From NCBI RefSeq assembly GCF_012272815.1, contig NZ_JAAWWL010000001.1, positions 770,154-834,153 of the forward strand: a stretch of DNA of 64,000 nucleotides. Direction: 5' to 3'. This document shows positions 51,012 through 60,056 of this stretch, in pieces; position 1 is the stretch's first letter, and the number at the start of each line of letters is the position of its first letter. The stretch is from Croceivirga thetidis (GTDB lineage Bacteria > Bacteroidota > Bacteroidia > Flavobacteriales > Flavobacteriaceae). The notes below the pieces were generated by a model that searched no databases, was not told the DNA's origin, and saw only the letters and a program-made list of their open reading frames with translations. The position numbers and the translations under genes were made by a program.

Positions 51012-51674
51012 ATGACAAATACCGAAATAGTTGAAGAAACCATAGCGTTTGTCAAAGAAACTTTACAAGGTGCCGAAGGAGGGCACGATTGGTTTCACAT
51101 ACAACGAGTATTTAATAACACCCTTCTAATTGCTAAAGATGAGCAGGTAGATGTCTTAACTGTTAGTCTAGGTGCTTTACTACATGATATCGCAGATGCC
51201 AAATTTCATAATGGAGATGAATCCATTGGGCCACGTTTAGCAGTCGAATTCCTGAATTCAATCGACATCGATAAAAAAATAATCGATCACGTTGAAAAAA
51301 TAATTGAGAACATCTCTTTTAAAAATACGCTGAACAAGTCAAGCAAAAAGAAGTTCAATTCGAAAGAACTACAAGTAGTGCAAGATGCTGACCGTCTAGA
51401 TGCTCTCGGCGCTATTGGTATCGCTCGAGCATTCAATTATGGCGGGTTTAAGAATAGGGAATTATATAACCCTGAAATTGCTCCAAATTTGAATCTTACC
51501 AAAGAAGAATATAAAAAATTAGAAGCCCCAACTATCAATCATTTTTACGAAAAGTTGTTATTACTTAAAGACAAAATGAATACCAAAAGCGGTAAAGTCT
51601 TGGCCGAAAAAAGACATCAGTTTTTGTTGGACTATTTGGAGCAATTCTATGCAGAGTGGAACGGTAAGGCATAG
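51012..51674 (+). CDS. HD-domain phosphohydrolase
   Basis: This 220-residue cytoplasmic protein has the HD metal motif: His in GGHDWFHIQRVFNNTL, the HD pair in LGALLHDIADAKFHNGD, and the later Asp in VVQDADRLDALGAIGIAR. The pattern matches the YedJ/HDIG-like family of uncharacterised bacterial HD proteins. The substrate is probably a nucleotide or other phosphoester. It is coupled to plsC (3-bp gap). Confidence 0.9.
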   Translation: MTNTEIVEETIAFVKETLQGAEGGHDWFHIQRVFNNTLLIAKDEQVDVLTVSLGALLHDIADAKFHNGDESIGPRLAVEFLNSIDIDKKIIDHVEKIIENISFKNTLNKSSKKKFNSKELQVVQDADRLDALGAIGIARAFNYGGFKNRELYNPEIAPNLNLTKEEYKKLEAPTINHFYEKLLLLKDKMNTKSGKVLAEKRHQFLLDYLEQFYAEWNGKA

Positions 51675-51747
51675 TATAATTCTATTTTATTACTATTCGT
51701 TTCGCTAACTGTTTTTTGTATCTTCAAGAGCTACAAAACCAATCAAA

Positions 51748-53172
51748 ATGCAAAGACGAAAATTCCTTAAAAATTCTGCAGCTACTGCGGCAGCCTTTTC
51801 TATAGTACCAAGCCATGTTTTGGGCAAAAATCATGTTCCTCCGAGTGATACTTTATATGTCGCCGCATTTGGGGTTGGTGGTCGTGGCAACGGTGTTATG
51901 AATGGCATGAACCAAACTGGAAAAGTAAAGTTTGTTGCCCTATGCGATGTAGATGAAAGAAGAGCGGCCCAATCTTTTAAAAAATATAAAAAAGCAAAGC
52001 AGTACAAAGATTTTAGAAAGGTTTTCGACAACCATTTAGATGAAATCGACGCGGTGATGGTCGCTACTCCAGACCATACCCATGCCTCAATTGCCCTGCC
52101 TTTTATGCGTGAGAAAAAGCACGCTTACGTAGAAAAACCTTTGACCCATAATATTAAGGAAGCACGGTTGATGACCAAAGTTGCCGCCGAAAATGGTATT
52201 GTTACCCAAATGGGAAACCAAGGAGCCTCAAGCGACGATAGCCGAATTGCCAGAGAATGGGTCGAAAGTGGAGTTATCGGTAAAATTCACACTATTGATT
52301 GCTGGACAAACCGACCTGTCTGGCCTCAAGGTGTTCCGATACCTACTGAAAGTCAGGCAGTTCCTAAAGAATTGGATTGGGATTTATGGCTTGGCCCAGC
52401 AGCAATGCGTGATTATAATGCGGCCTATTTACCCTTTAAATGGAGAGGATGGTGGGATTTTGGAACCGGTGCATTAGGTGATATGGGCTGTCATATTATG
52501 GAAACACCTTTTAGTGTATTGGATTTAGGTTATCCCACAGAAGCTGAGGCAAGCTGCACCACTGTTTGGATTGGTGATTTTGTAGAAGCGGATTATAGTC
52601 CTTCTTGTCCTCCTTCCTCAAAAATTCATTTAAAATTTGAGCATGAACACCATGGTGATATACAATTAAATTGGTTCGATGGTGGCTTAAAACCTGATTT
52701 ACCAGATGAATTAAAAGATAACGAGACCATTGGTGATGGTGGTGGTGGAACGGTTATGTACGGTGATCGTGGCACACTTGTTTTTGACACTTATTCACGT
52801 AATGCCAGATTTTTACCATCAGAACTTAAGGAAATATATAAAGCACCAAAAGAAAAGTACACCAGGGTACCTGACGGTATGAACGGCCATATTGCCAATT
52901 TCGTGAATGGTTGCTTGAAAGGAGATGCTACTTCTTCCGATTTTGCCAAAGCCGGTCCTTTGACCGAAACCGTATTGATGGGTAACCTTGCGGTTAAAGC
53001 TTATCAATATAAAAAACTACGGCCTGGCAAAAAGGTCGGGGATTGGGCACCTTATGAATATCCAGGAAGAAGAAAGCTGCTTTGGGATGGAGAAAACATG
53101 AAGATTACCAACTATGATAAAGCAAATGAATGGGTAACTCGAGAATACAGAAAGGGTTGGGAACTTTCATAA
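51748..53172 (+). CDS. Tat-exported Gfo/Idh/MocA-family oxidoreductase
   Basis: The 474-residue protein starts with a twin-arginine signal (MQRRKFLKNSAATAAAFSIV). The Rossmann part (YVAAFGVGGRGNGVMNGMNQ, with CDVDERRAAQSF) and the EKP motif in HAYVEKPLTHNIKEA follow. The C-terminal half shows FKWRGWWDFGTGALGDMGCH, with the catalytic-type Asp and His. Tat export suits a protein folded with its NAD(P) in the cytoplasm. Related periplasmic members act as glycosidases or cyclitol/glycoside dehydrogenases. The next gene encodes an exported (alpha/alpha)6-barrel protein, so the pair may act on the same glycan outside the inner membrane. Confidence 0.92.
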   Translation: MQRRKFLKNSAATAAAFSIVPSHVLGKNHVPPSDTLYVAAFGVGGRGNGVMNGMNQTGKVKFVALCDVDERRAAQSFKKYKKAKQYKDFRKVFDNHLDEIDAVMVATPDHTHASIALPFMREKKHAYVEKPLTHNIKEARLMTKVAAENGIVTQMGNQGASSDDSRIAREWVESGVIGKIHTIDCWTNRPVWPQGVPIPTESQAVPKELDWDLWLGPAAMRDYNAAYLPFKWRGWWDFGTGALGDMGCHIMETPFSVLDLGYPTEAEASCTTVWIGDFVEADYSPSCPPSSKIHLKFEHEHHGDIQLNWFDGGLKPDLPDELKDNETIGDGGGGTVMYGDRGTLVFDTYSRNARFLPSELKEIYKAPKEKYTRVPDGMNGHIANFVNGCLKGDATSSDFAKAGPLTETVLMGNLAVKAYQYKKLRPGKKVGDWAPYEYPGRRKLLWDGENMKITNYDKANEWVTREYRKGWELS

Positions 53173-53185
53173 GCGCCATTTAAAA

Positions 53186-55219
53186 ATGAACAAAAGACTT
53201 GTCATGGGCTGCTTACTAGCAGCCTTTTTTACAACAGGATTTTCACAAGATTCAATTGATAGAAATTTCTGGAAAATTTCGGATGACAAAACCATAACAT
53301 GGGAACTAAAAAACGAGAATCGACTTCCCCACTCAGACCACATTGAATTTTCAGGTGAAAAAGTATCGGCGATACTTTATTACGAAGTGGATTCATTGCG
53401 AAACCTTAGTGTTTCTCGGGATGTAATCTTTCCACAACTAAGAACATTTAATAAAACCAACGAACCTGATTGGAAAAAGTACCGTGCCTATTTCAGAAAA
53501 ACGACTGATGATGGGATTTCTCCATCTATAATTCTAGGTGATAAGATTATTGTTCCTTCCAAAGTTGACTCGATACAGCTATCAGGCAAAGCTGCTTTCT
53601 TCTGTAGTCCAGTCAACGGGATACGAGTAACCAAAACCTTCTACCCATCTATGGAAAATCGTTATCTGGTCGAAGAATGGGAGATCCGAAATATTTCAAA
53701 TGAAAGTCGAAAGATTAAATTTTCGAACATAGAATTTTCACAATCACAATTGGGGTATAAAGGAAAGTACAGTCATCATATTTTCAGCGCGGCATTGGAC
53801 TCCATTACCTTAGCTCCGAATTCCACCTATAGTTTTCCCGTCTATTTTGGAGCCACCTTAAACGACGAACAAAAAAGTGAATTTAATTTTGAAACCGCCA
53901 GTAAAGAGCGTACCTCCTTTTTAAATGAAGTTTATGAAAAACTTCAACTTAAAACGCCCGATAGTATCATTAATACCTTGTTCTATTTTTCAAAAATACG
54001 GGCAGCGGAAAGTATTTTCGATTCTTCGATGGGCTTGGTGCATTCACCAGGTGGCGGTAATTACTATACCGGTATTTGGGCCAATGATCAGGTGGAATAC
54101 AGTGGGCCTTTTTTCCCTTATTTAGGATATTTTAAGGGCAATGTAGCCGCGTTTAATACCTACAAAAAATTTCTAGAAAACATTCCGAAGGATGATACCC
54201 ACATACCTTACGCTTTTGAGGTCGATGGTATTTTTTCTATGGACCATTTGGATCGTGGTGATGCAGCAATGATTGCGTACGGAACTTCACTATATCTTTT
54301 GGCCACCGGTAGTGAAAAAGAGGCTACTTTTCTTTGGCCCCTAATAGAATGGAGCATAGAATACTGCCATAAAATGCGTAATAAAGCCGGAGCAGTTCGT
54401 TCTGAATCAGATGAAATGGAGGGTCGCATCGCTACAGGAAACGCCAATCTTTCCACATCTACGCTATACTATGGTGGACTAAAATATGCATCAAGATTGG
54501 CCAAAGAATTGGGAAAAAGGGGTAAACAAAAACAATATGAACGGCGTGCCGTGCTTATGGAACAAACCATTGAAGATTATTTTGGCGCTACCATTGAAGA
54601 ACTGGAAACCTATAAATATTTTGAAGAGAATTCAAGGTTACGACACTGGATATGCTTGCCTTTGACCATGGGTATTGAAACTCGTAAGGAAGGTACTTTA
54701 CAAGCACTTTTTGAAAAACTTTGGACATCGAATGGCGTTTTAGTTGAACTGAACCCAGAAGTTCCCGTTGAAGAAGCTATTTTCTGGGATCGGGCCACTT
54801 TATATGCGCTTCGGGGTGCAATGCGGGTAGGTGCTGCCAATCTAGCTTATGACAAATTAAAAAGCTATTCCAACAAGAGATTGCTCGGTGACCATGTTCC
54901 TTATCCTATTGAAGCATATCCCGAAAATGACATGCAACATCTATCTGCTGAAAGTGCATTGTATTGTCGAATTTTCACGGAAGGACTATTAGGTATCGAA
55001 CCCATAAATTTTCAGACCACTAGAATCACCCCCAAACTACCTGAAGATTGGGGTTTTGTGGAACTCAAAGACGTATTCATTTCTGGCAAGCCCATAACGA
55101 TAAGCCTAAAAAGAAAGGGAGAAGGTGATTTTATTGAAGCGAAAATCATTGCAAGGGGAACAACTGTAATGAACAAAATCATCAGCAACGGTGAAGATTT
55201 TTTTGTAAAATTTTATTGA
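53186..55219 (+). CDS. Secreted (alpha/alpha)6-barrel glycosidase-like protein
   Basis: This 677-residue exported protein has a signal peptide ending TTGFSQ. The first part (about 25-230) is a beta-sandwich. The catalytic-like region (about 265-640) is helical and reads as a six-hairpin glycosidase fold: SPGGGNYYTGIWANDQVEYS, HLDRGDAAMIAYGTSLYLLA, VRSESDEMEG and the late EAIFWDRATLYALRGAMRVG. Acidic residues in NDQVEYSGPFF and SDEMEG could be catalytic, but the family was not fixed; GH63/GH78-like folds are candidates. It follows the Tat Gfo/Idh/MocA gene by 13 bp, so operon membership is likely. The ends of this gene and the sigma factor gene meet at 55219/55220. Confidence 0.8.
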   Translation: MNKRLVMGCLLAAFFTTGFSQDSIDRNFWKISDDKTITWELKNENRLPHSDHIEFSGEKVSAILYYEVDSLRNLSVSRDVIFPQLRTFNKTNEPDWKKYRAYFRKTTDDGISPSIILGDKIIVPSKVDSIQLSGKAAFFCSPVNGIRVTKTFYPSMENRYLVEEWEIRNISNESRKIKFSNIEFSQSQLGYKGKYSHHIFSAALDSITLAPNSTYSFPVYFGATLNDEQKSEFNFETASKERTSFLNEVYEKLQLKTPDSIINTLFYFSKIRAAESIFDSSMGLVHSPGGGNYYTGIWANDQVEYSGPFFPYLGYFKGNVAAFNTYKKFLENIPKDDTHIPYAFEVDGIFSMDHLDRGDAAMIAYGTSLYLLATGSEKEATFLWPLIEWSIEYCHKMRNKAGAVRSESDEMEGRIATGNANLSTSTLYYGGLKYASRLAKELGKRGKQKQYERRAVLMEQTIEDYFGATIEELETYKYFEENSRLRHWICLPLTMGIETRKEGTLQALFEKLWTSNGVLVELNPEVPVEEAIFWDRATLYALRGAMRVGAANLAYDKLKSYSNKRLLGDHVPYPIEAYPENDMQHLSAESALYCRIFTEGLLGIEPINFQTTRITPKLPEDWGFVELKDVFISGKPITISLKRKGEGDFIEAKIIARGTTVMNKIISNGEDFFVKFY

Positions 55220-56464
55220 TTAACTTTTTGTAGCCAGCTTCTTTTCTAAAAATTCCTTTGTGAGTTGATTTTGAGTCAATTCGATGGCGGTTCTTAAAAC
55301 AGAGGCATAGTTGGAATCCGATAGTTCCTTTAACAACTCAGCCCTGATTGCGTAAAACAATCCCACTTTTTCATAGTCGTATAATTGCGCCAAATCATCC
55401 AGTTCGTTCAAGGCCTTTTTAGGGCCATCTACTTTTTGAAGCGCTACAATTCTGTTTAAAGCAGCCATGGGTGAAGGCTTATTTTTCATTTGCAAATCAT
55501 ATAATTTCAAGATTGCAGCCCAATTTGTTTCTTGAAATGTTCTAGCCGCACAATGTTCGTACGAGACTGCCGCTTCAAATAGGTAATTACTCGAATTTGA
55601 TGTTAAAGATTGTGCATTTTGTAGATGCTGCAGTCCAATTACAATCAAATCTTCATCATAAAGGGAACGGTCATGCTTATCTAGGCTTACAAGTGCTCCT
55701 TGAGCATCAAGTCTAGCATTAAATCTTGAAATATGAAAACACATTAATGCTATTAGGGCTTCTAAATTTGGATGTCTGCAATATTTATTTTCCCGTAATA
55801 AAAGTGCTAGTCTTAATGCTTCGTAGCAGATATCCTGCTTTAAAATTTGAGAACCCGTAGTAGTTGAATAGCCTTCAGAAAACAATAAGTAAATCACTCG
55901 CAAAACCACAAAAAGCCGAGATTGGAGACCCATTTCAGCTGGAACTTTTACGAATTGTACCTCTTCTCGAAATTTTTTCTTAGCTCGGGTAAAAGCCTTT
56001 GCAATGGTTTCCTCTTTTTTTAAAAGTGCTTCCGAGAGTTCTTTATTGCTAAAACCACCTATCAATTTTAAACTCAGTACAAGTTGGTATTCTTGCGATA
56101 ATTTAGGGTCACAACAAGCGAAAATCATCTTCAATTGACTGTCCGATACCTCATGGGCAAACATTGCGGTTTCATTTGGTGTTGTTTCCTCTGTCGAGGC
56201 AACTTCGGTATCCCGGGCCCATTTGTTTTCTTTTCGAAGAACGTCAATCAAACCATTCCTGGCTACTTTGAGCAGCCAGGCGGTTGGATTTTGGGGTACT
56301 ACTTTATAACCCCAAACGCGCATTGCTTTTATAAAGGTTTCTTGTACAACATCTTCTATGTCTTCAAGATGCGAAGTGCCATATTTACTGGTTAGAATAG
56401 CAATGACCTTGGCATATTCATTTCTAAATAGATGCTCAAGCTTTAAGTGGTTAGCGCTATTCAT
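55220..56464 (-). CDS. ECF42-like RNA polymerase sigma factor with C-terminal TPR-type extension
   Basis: The 414-residue protein starts with sigma region 2 (about 10-80: VVQETFIKAMRVWGYKVVP, the -10-recognising block) and region 4 (about 120-175: QLVLSLKLIGGFSNKELSEA). A long helical extension follows (about 180-414, with LNRIVALQKVDGPKKALNEL and other TPR-like pairs). Long ECF factors of this type (DUF6596, group ECF42) are paired with YCII/DGPF-domain proteins instead of anti-sigma factors, and such a gene lies 26 bp upstream on the same strand. Target genes are unknown. It converges with the glycosidase-like gene. Confidence 0.9.
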   Translation of the reverse strand: MNSANHLKLEHLFRNEYAKVIAILTSKYGTSHLEDIEDVVQETFIKAMRVWGYKVVPQNPTAWLLKVARNGLIDVLRKENKWARDTEVASTEETTPNETAMFAHEVSDSQLKMIFACCDPKLSQEYQLVLSLKLIGGFSNKELSEALLKKEETIAKAFTRAKKKFREEVQFVKVPAEMGLQSRLFVVLRVIYLLFSEGYSTTTGSQILKQDICYEALRLALLLRENKYCRHPNLEALIALMCFHISRFNARLDAQGALVSLDKHDRSLYDEDLIVIGLQHLQNAQSLTSNSSNYLFEAAVSYEHCAARTFQETNWAAILKLYDLQMKNKPSPMAALNRIVALQKVDGPKKALNELDDLAQLYDYEKVGLFYAIRAELLKELSDSNYASVLRTAIELTQNQLTKEFLEKKLATKS

Positions 56465-56490
56465 CTTTTTGGTTTTGGATACGATTTGGC

Positions 56491-56844
56491 CTAATGTCCT
56501 TCCATATCTACAATTTCACGTATCTCAATGACACTGCCCTCATAGTCAAAAATGGGACATCCTTTTGAGATTTCTGTTGCTTCGTCTAGGTCATTTGCTG
56601 AAACAATAAGGTAACCACCGACCAATTCAGCTCCTTCAGCATAAGGACCGTTCGTTACTACCTCACCCCTATTCTCAACAACTCGACCATCCGCAGCCAA
56701 GGGGAGTCCGTCCAACAACTTTCCTTTTTCTTGGAGCTCCCCCATCCACTTTCCCCACACTTGCATATGGGCTTGTTTCTCTTCTTGTGAAAGTTTGTTG
56801 AAGTTTTCATCTCCGCCTCTAAATAAATACAAAAAATTACTCAT
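56491..56844 (-). CDS. YciI/YCII-domain (DGPF-type) protein paired with the sigma factor
   Basis: The 117-residue protein is a YCII-fold member: FLYLFRGGDENFNKLSQEEK, WGKWMGELQEKGKLLDGLPL and the DGPF-like NRGEVVTNGPYAEGAELVGG, then YLIVSANDLDEATEISKGCP. DGPF-type YCII proteins are genetically linked with ECF42-type sigma factors. It lies 26 bp upstream of that sigma gene on the same strand, so both are probably transcribed together. The biochemical role of the fold here is unclear. Confidence 0.9.
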   Translation of the reverse strand: MSNFLYLFRGGDENFNKLSQEEKQAHMQVWGKWMGELQEKGKLLDGLPLAADGRVVENRGEVVTNGPYAEGAELVGGYLIVSANDLDEATEISKGCPIFDYEGSVIEIREIVDMEGH

Positions 56845-57132
56845 GTCTTTTAAAATTTATGTCCGATAGAACGGACCGATTAATATTGCATTCTCCTAAA
56901 GGACGAACCCAATAAACTTTATTGGACAACTATTTTAAAATTATTTAAAAAGTTCAGGTTTTAAGGGTTTATGATGGAATACCTGTTTTGAAAAAGTGCA
57001 TTTATTGGACTACCAAGAATAACGTAAGCTGTGAAAAACAACATTTACAAAGAAAAAATCACCAACTATACGTTTTTGATACAAACAATAGTATACCACC
57101 GTATATTTATTAGAATCAATAAACCAATTCAA

Positions 57133-57654
57133 ATGAAAAATCTCTTTTTATTTCTTTCCCTAATTTTTCTTCTCAAAGGTCAAGCACAAGAATATTCTTT
57201 TGTTGAAAGTTCACTGCGAGCAATTTCATTAGAAGAATTGATGAGAAAAGGACCACCTAATGCCCTTGAAAATGTTTTTTACGAAGACGGTACTAAAACC
57301 ACGCTAAGCGAGGTATTACCATTAATTCAAAAAGGGGAACTGAGTCCAAAAATGTATGTTGATGGCAATGGTACCTATCACACAATGGTTGTTTTCAAAC
57401 CAAAACCGATTTCTTTTGAAGAACTTGAGGCAAATACACAGTATTCGTTCATTCCAATTAGTTTAAGATTATTACCCCAAGCAGAATTGTTCAAAAAACC
57501 ACCTCCACAAAGTTTGGATATGGTCTATTACGAAGATGGTACTGCAACAACAATGAGTCAAGTACTACCCTTGATGCAAAGAGGAGAACTGTCTCCTAAA
57601 ATGTATGTTGATAAAGATTTGAAATATACCGCTCTAATTGTGGTAAAAAAGTAA
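57133..57654 (+). CDS. Secreted protein with two tandem ~58-residue repeats, unknown function
   Basis: This 173-residue protein begins with a signal peptide (MKNLFLFLSLIFLLKGQAQ). It then has two copies of one motif. Copy one has LEELMRKGPPNALENVFYED, TTLSEVLPLIQKGELSPKMY and a VDGNGTYHTMVVFKPK end. Copy two has AELFKKPPPQSLDMVYYED, TTMSQVLPLMQRGELSPKMY and VDKDLKYTALIVVKK. The shared core is xYEDGTxTTxSxVLPLxQxGELSPKMYVD. No family recognised. The frame is open from 57031, but the ATG at 57133 gives the clean signal peptide. A strong terminator follows. Confidence 0.78.
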   Translation: MKNLFLFLSLIFLLKGQAQEYSFVESSLRAISLEELMRKGPPNALENVFYEDGTKTTLSEVLPLIQKGELSPKMYVDGNGTYHTMVVFKPKPISFEELEANTQYSFIPISLRLLPQAELFKKPPPQSLDMVYYEDGTATTMSQVLPLMQRGELSPKMYVDKDLKYTALIVVKK

Positions 57655-57662
57655 ATATGAAC

Positions 57663-57692
57663 AAAAGGGAACGATAAATATCGTTCCCTTTT
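57663..57692. terminator. Bidirectional intrinsic terminator after the two-repeat protein gene
   Basis: AAAAGGGAACGATA pairs with TATCGTTCCCTTTT around an AA turn, a perfect 14-bp inverted repeat. It serves the two-repeat gene and the convergent alpha/beta hydrolase gene. Confidence 0.92.
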
Positions 57693-57693
57693 A

Positions 57694-58566
57694 TCACAAA
57701 TCTTTTTCAAAATTCATGTAATGGTGCAAGGCTTCATTTGGTGCCTCAATTAATGGAAAATGACCAATCTTAGGTAAGTCCACTACATCAGCTTCTTTAA
57801 CCTTCGATCTATAAAAGTCTGCAACGTGCTTACCGGAAATAGGGTCCATATTTCCATTTATAAAACGAAGGGGTATACGGGCCTGAATAAGGGCATCTTC
57901 CCAACGCACCTTATTAACCATTCGTTCTTTCATATAGCGAATAAGCAAATGGAATACTTTCTTGCCTTCATTGTATGTCATTAACTCCCAAAAGGAGTCC
58001 AACTCATTTTCAGTTGGCTGTGTCTCGGGGCCGAATATTTTTCTAAAATTCTTGGCCAATTTTTTGCGAGTAAAGGCTTGTGCGATTAAAGAACCGAACG
58101 GCCCCATTAGTAATTTTTGTATGAGCAGCGGGCGATGCTCACCGGGGAAAATACCACCGTTCAAAAGACAAATGGATTTTAGGATAAGACCCTCCTCACT
58201 TTTTTGCTGCCTTTCCTGAAATCGTGCCAATAATTCTTGCGCTACGGAATCACCATAATCATGCGAGAAAATATGAAGTTGCTGTACTTTTTTTAAAGTC
58301 AATAACGCCTCTATCAAATTGGCTTGGTCAACAATGGAATAGGCATATTTCTTCGGTTTATCTGAAAATCCGAATCCGAGCATGTCAAAAGTGAGCACAT
58401 GGAATTGTTTGGTCAATTCTGGCCATAATTTATGCCAATCCCATGAAGCAGTAGGGAAACCATGAATTAACAAAAGGGTCTCCCCTTTTCCTTCTTCAAC
58501 TGTAAAAATATTATGTCCGTTATAATTAAAGTAAGTCCCCTTTTGTTTCCAAGCCGATAAATCCAT
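57694..58566 (-). CDS. Alpha/beta hydrolase with Asp nucleophile (epoxide hydrolase/haloalkane dehalogenase-like)
   Basis: This 290-residue protein has the oxyanion HGFP motif in LLLIHGFPTASWDWHKLW and the nucleophile elbow FSHDYGDSVAQEL, with Asp103 instead of Ser. This is the pattern of epoxide hydrolases and haloalkane dehalogenases. FITNGNMDP-type Asp (RFINGNMDPISGKHV) and His in LPKIGHFPLIEAPN complete the triad. No export signal is seen. The substrate is unknown, and a cap-domain reading between about 135 and 220 (ILKSICLLNGGIFPG, AFTRKKLAKNFRKI) did not settle it. Confidence 0.88.
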   Translation of the reverse strand: MDLSAWKQKGTYFNYNGHNIFTVEEGKGETLLLIHGFPTASWDWHKLWPELTKQFHVLTFDMLGFGFSDKPKKYAYSIVDQANLIEALLTLKKVQQLHIFSHDYGDSVAQELLARFQERQQKSEEGLILKSICLLNGGIFPGEHRPLLIQKLLMGPFGSLIAQAFTRKKLAKNFRKIFGPETQPTENELDSFWELMTYNEGKKVFHLLIRYMKERMVNKVRWEDALIQARIPLRFINGNMDPISGKHVADFYRSKVKEADVVDLPKIGHFPLIEAPNEALHHYMNFEKDL

Positions 58567-58653
58567 CTACTGCGTTTTCTTTAAAACTACAATTTCAAAA
58601 TAAATTTAATTGACTTCATTTTTAATACACGCCTAGTTCTTTCGTTCTTCTAC

Positions 58654-58684
58654 TTGGGCAAGAATTGATTACAAAATACATTTG
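58654..58684 (+). promoter_or_regulatory. Bacteroidota-type promoter upstream of the 77-residue protein gene
   Basis: TTG at 58654-58656 and TACATTTG at 58677-58684 (perfect TAnnTTTG) are 20 bp apart, within the usual range for -33 and -7 elements. The ATG at 58702 is 18 bp from the -7 element. Confidence 0.5.
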
Positions 58685-58701
58685 CATTATAAATCTTAGC
58701 G

Positions 58702-58935
58702 ATGCCAGAACATATTAAACTCATTTGGGATATTCGAAGTGGAGATGCCAAACCTATGGCAGAACATCATTTGACCCATCTCAGAGAATATATGACCATG
58801 GAAAACTTGGAAATGGTTGATTCTGGGGTTCAAGAAATTAACGATGTTCACTGTACCGCCTATTTAGTGGTCAATAAAGAAAATATGATTCAGGTTAGGG
58901 ACGCTCTAAAACCGCACCGCGGCGAAATAGCCTAA
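58702..58935 (+). CDS. Conserved small protein, unknown function
   Basis: The 77-residue cytoplasmic protein reads MPEHIKLIWDIRSGDAK at the start, then HHLTHLREYMTMENLEMVD and DVHCTAYLVVNKENMIQVRD. It looks like a compact alpha/beta fold. No named family was recognised. A good promoter lies upstream. It converges with the radical SAM gene 5 bp away. Confidence 0.7.
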   Translation: MPEHIKLIWDIRSGDAKPMAEHHLTHLREYMTMENLEMVDSGVQEINDVHCTAYLVVNKENMIQVRDALKPHRGEIA

Positions 58936-58940
58936 GTCAT

Positions 58941-60014
58941 TTAAAATAAGTTCATCTGCCCACTTTTGTATTGCTCATACAAATCGGTTCGCAGTTTAGG
59001 AAATTTTTTATCCGCAAAGTATTTGCGTTTGGCCAATCTGGCCATTTCATGAATTTGTTCAGCGACCTTACCTTCTCCACGAGTGCGCACTCCAAAACGG
59101 CTGTCATTTAAAGTTCCTCCATGGCAATCTTGAATCAAATGCAGTACTTTTTCAGCTTTATCGGGCATCGTCTTATGAATCCAGTCTGCAAACAATTCTC
59201 CAATTGCACCATTCAAGCGAACCACGGTAAAACCAAAGGATAGTGCCCCGTGTTCTGAAACTGTTTTCGCTAGTTTTAATAGTTCATGGCTGTTGATTCC
59301 TGGAATCATTGGTGCAAGCATTGCATTTACCGGTATGTTATTTTCTGATAAGATCTTAATCGCTCGAAGACGTCTTTTGATGGATGCCGTTCTAGGTTCC
59401 AGTAGTCTTCGTGTTTTTTCAGAAAGTGAAGTGATTGAAATATTGACGCCTATCAACTGTTCTTTATTGAGTTCTTTAAGGATATCTAAGTCTTGAAGTA
59501 TCCATGCATTCTTGGTGATGATACCCACTGGATGTCGGTACTTGTAAAATACCTCTAAGCATTTTCTGGTAATCCGAAACTTTTGTTCCGCAGGCTGATA
59601 GCAATCCGTATTCCCGGATAAAACAATTGTTGCTGCCTGCCATGACTTCTTTTTTAAATGGGTTTCAAGAAGTTGGGGGGCCGTCTTTTTAATTAGAATC
59701 TTTCGTTCAAAATCAAGTCCGGCACTATATCCCCAGAACTCATGAGCATTTCTTGCATAGCAGTAAATACAACCATGCTCGCACCCTTGATAGGGATTCA
59801 TGCTGTACTGCATGCCCACATCAGGGCTAATGACCTTATTAACAATAGTTTTTGGAAATATGGGTAGGTATTCAGTCTTTATGCGTTCCGCATCTTCACC
59901 TTCAATACGGCAATATTCCAGGAAATCTTCGCGCTTCTCGTAGACATCTTTTAAGAAACGGTTATGGACGTTCTTTTGGGCTCCTCTTCCCTTTAAAAAA
60001 TCTTGTTTTGACAC
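58941..60014 (-). CDS. PA0069-type radical SAM protein (SplB-like)
   Basis: The 357-residue enzyme has the radical SAM cluster Cys78-x3-Cys82-x2-Cys85 in YQGCEHGCIYCYARNAHEFW. The start (RGAQKNVHNRFL), the KILIKKTAPQLLETHL region, SGNTDCYQPAEQKFRITRKC and RLRAIKILSENNIPVNAMLA match the PA0069/Rv2578c subgroup related to spore photoproduct lyase. The true substrate is unknown. It lies next to a 515-residue secreted protein on the same strand. Confidence 0.92.
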   Translation of the reverse strand: MSKQDFLKGRGAQKNVHNRFLKDVYEKREDFLEYCRIEGEDAERIKTEYLPIFPKTIVNKVISPDVGMQYSMNPYQGCEHGCIYCYARNAHEFWGYSAGLDFERKILIKKTAPQLLETHLKKKSWQAATIVLSGNTDCYQPAEQKFRITRKCLEVFYKYRHPVGIITKNAWILQDLDILKELNKEQLIGVNISITSLSEKTRRLLEPRTASIKRRLRAIKILSENNIPVNAMLAPMIPGINSHELLKLAKTVSEHGALSFGFTVVRLNGAIGELFADWIHKTMPDKAEKVLHLIQDCHGGTLNDSRFGVRTRGEGKVAEQIHEMARLAKRKYFADKKFPKLRTDLYEQYKSGQMNLF

Positions 60015-60056
60015 TTATTAGGATTTAATCCAAATTTATGGATTTATTCCTAATAT

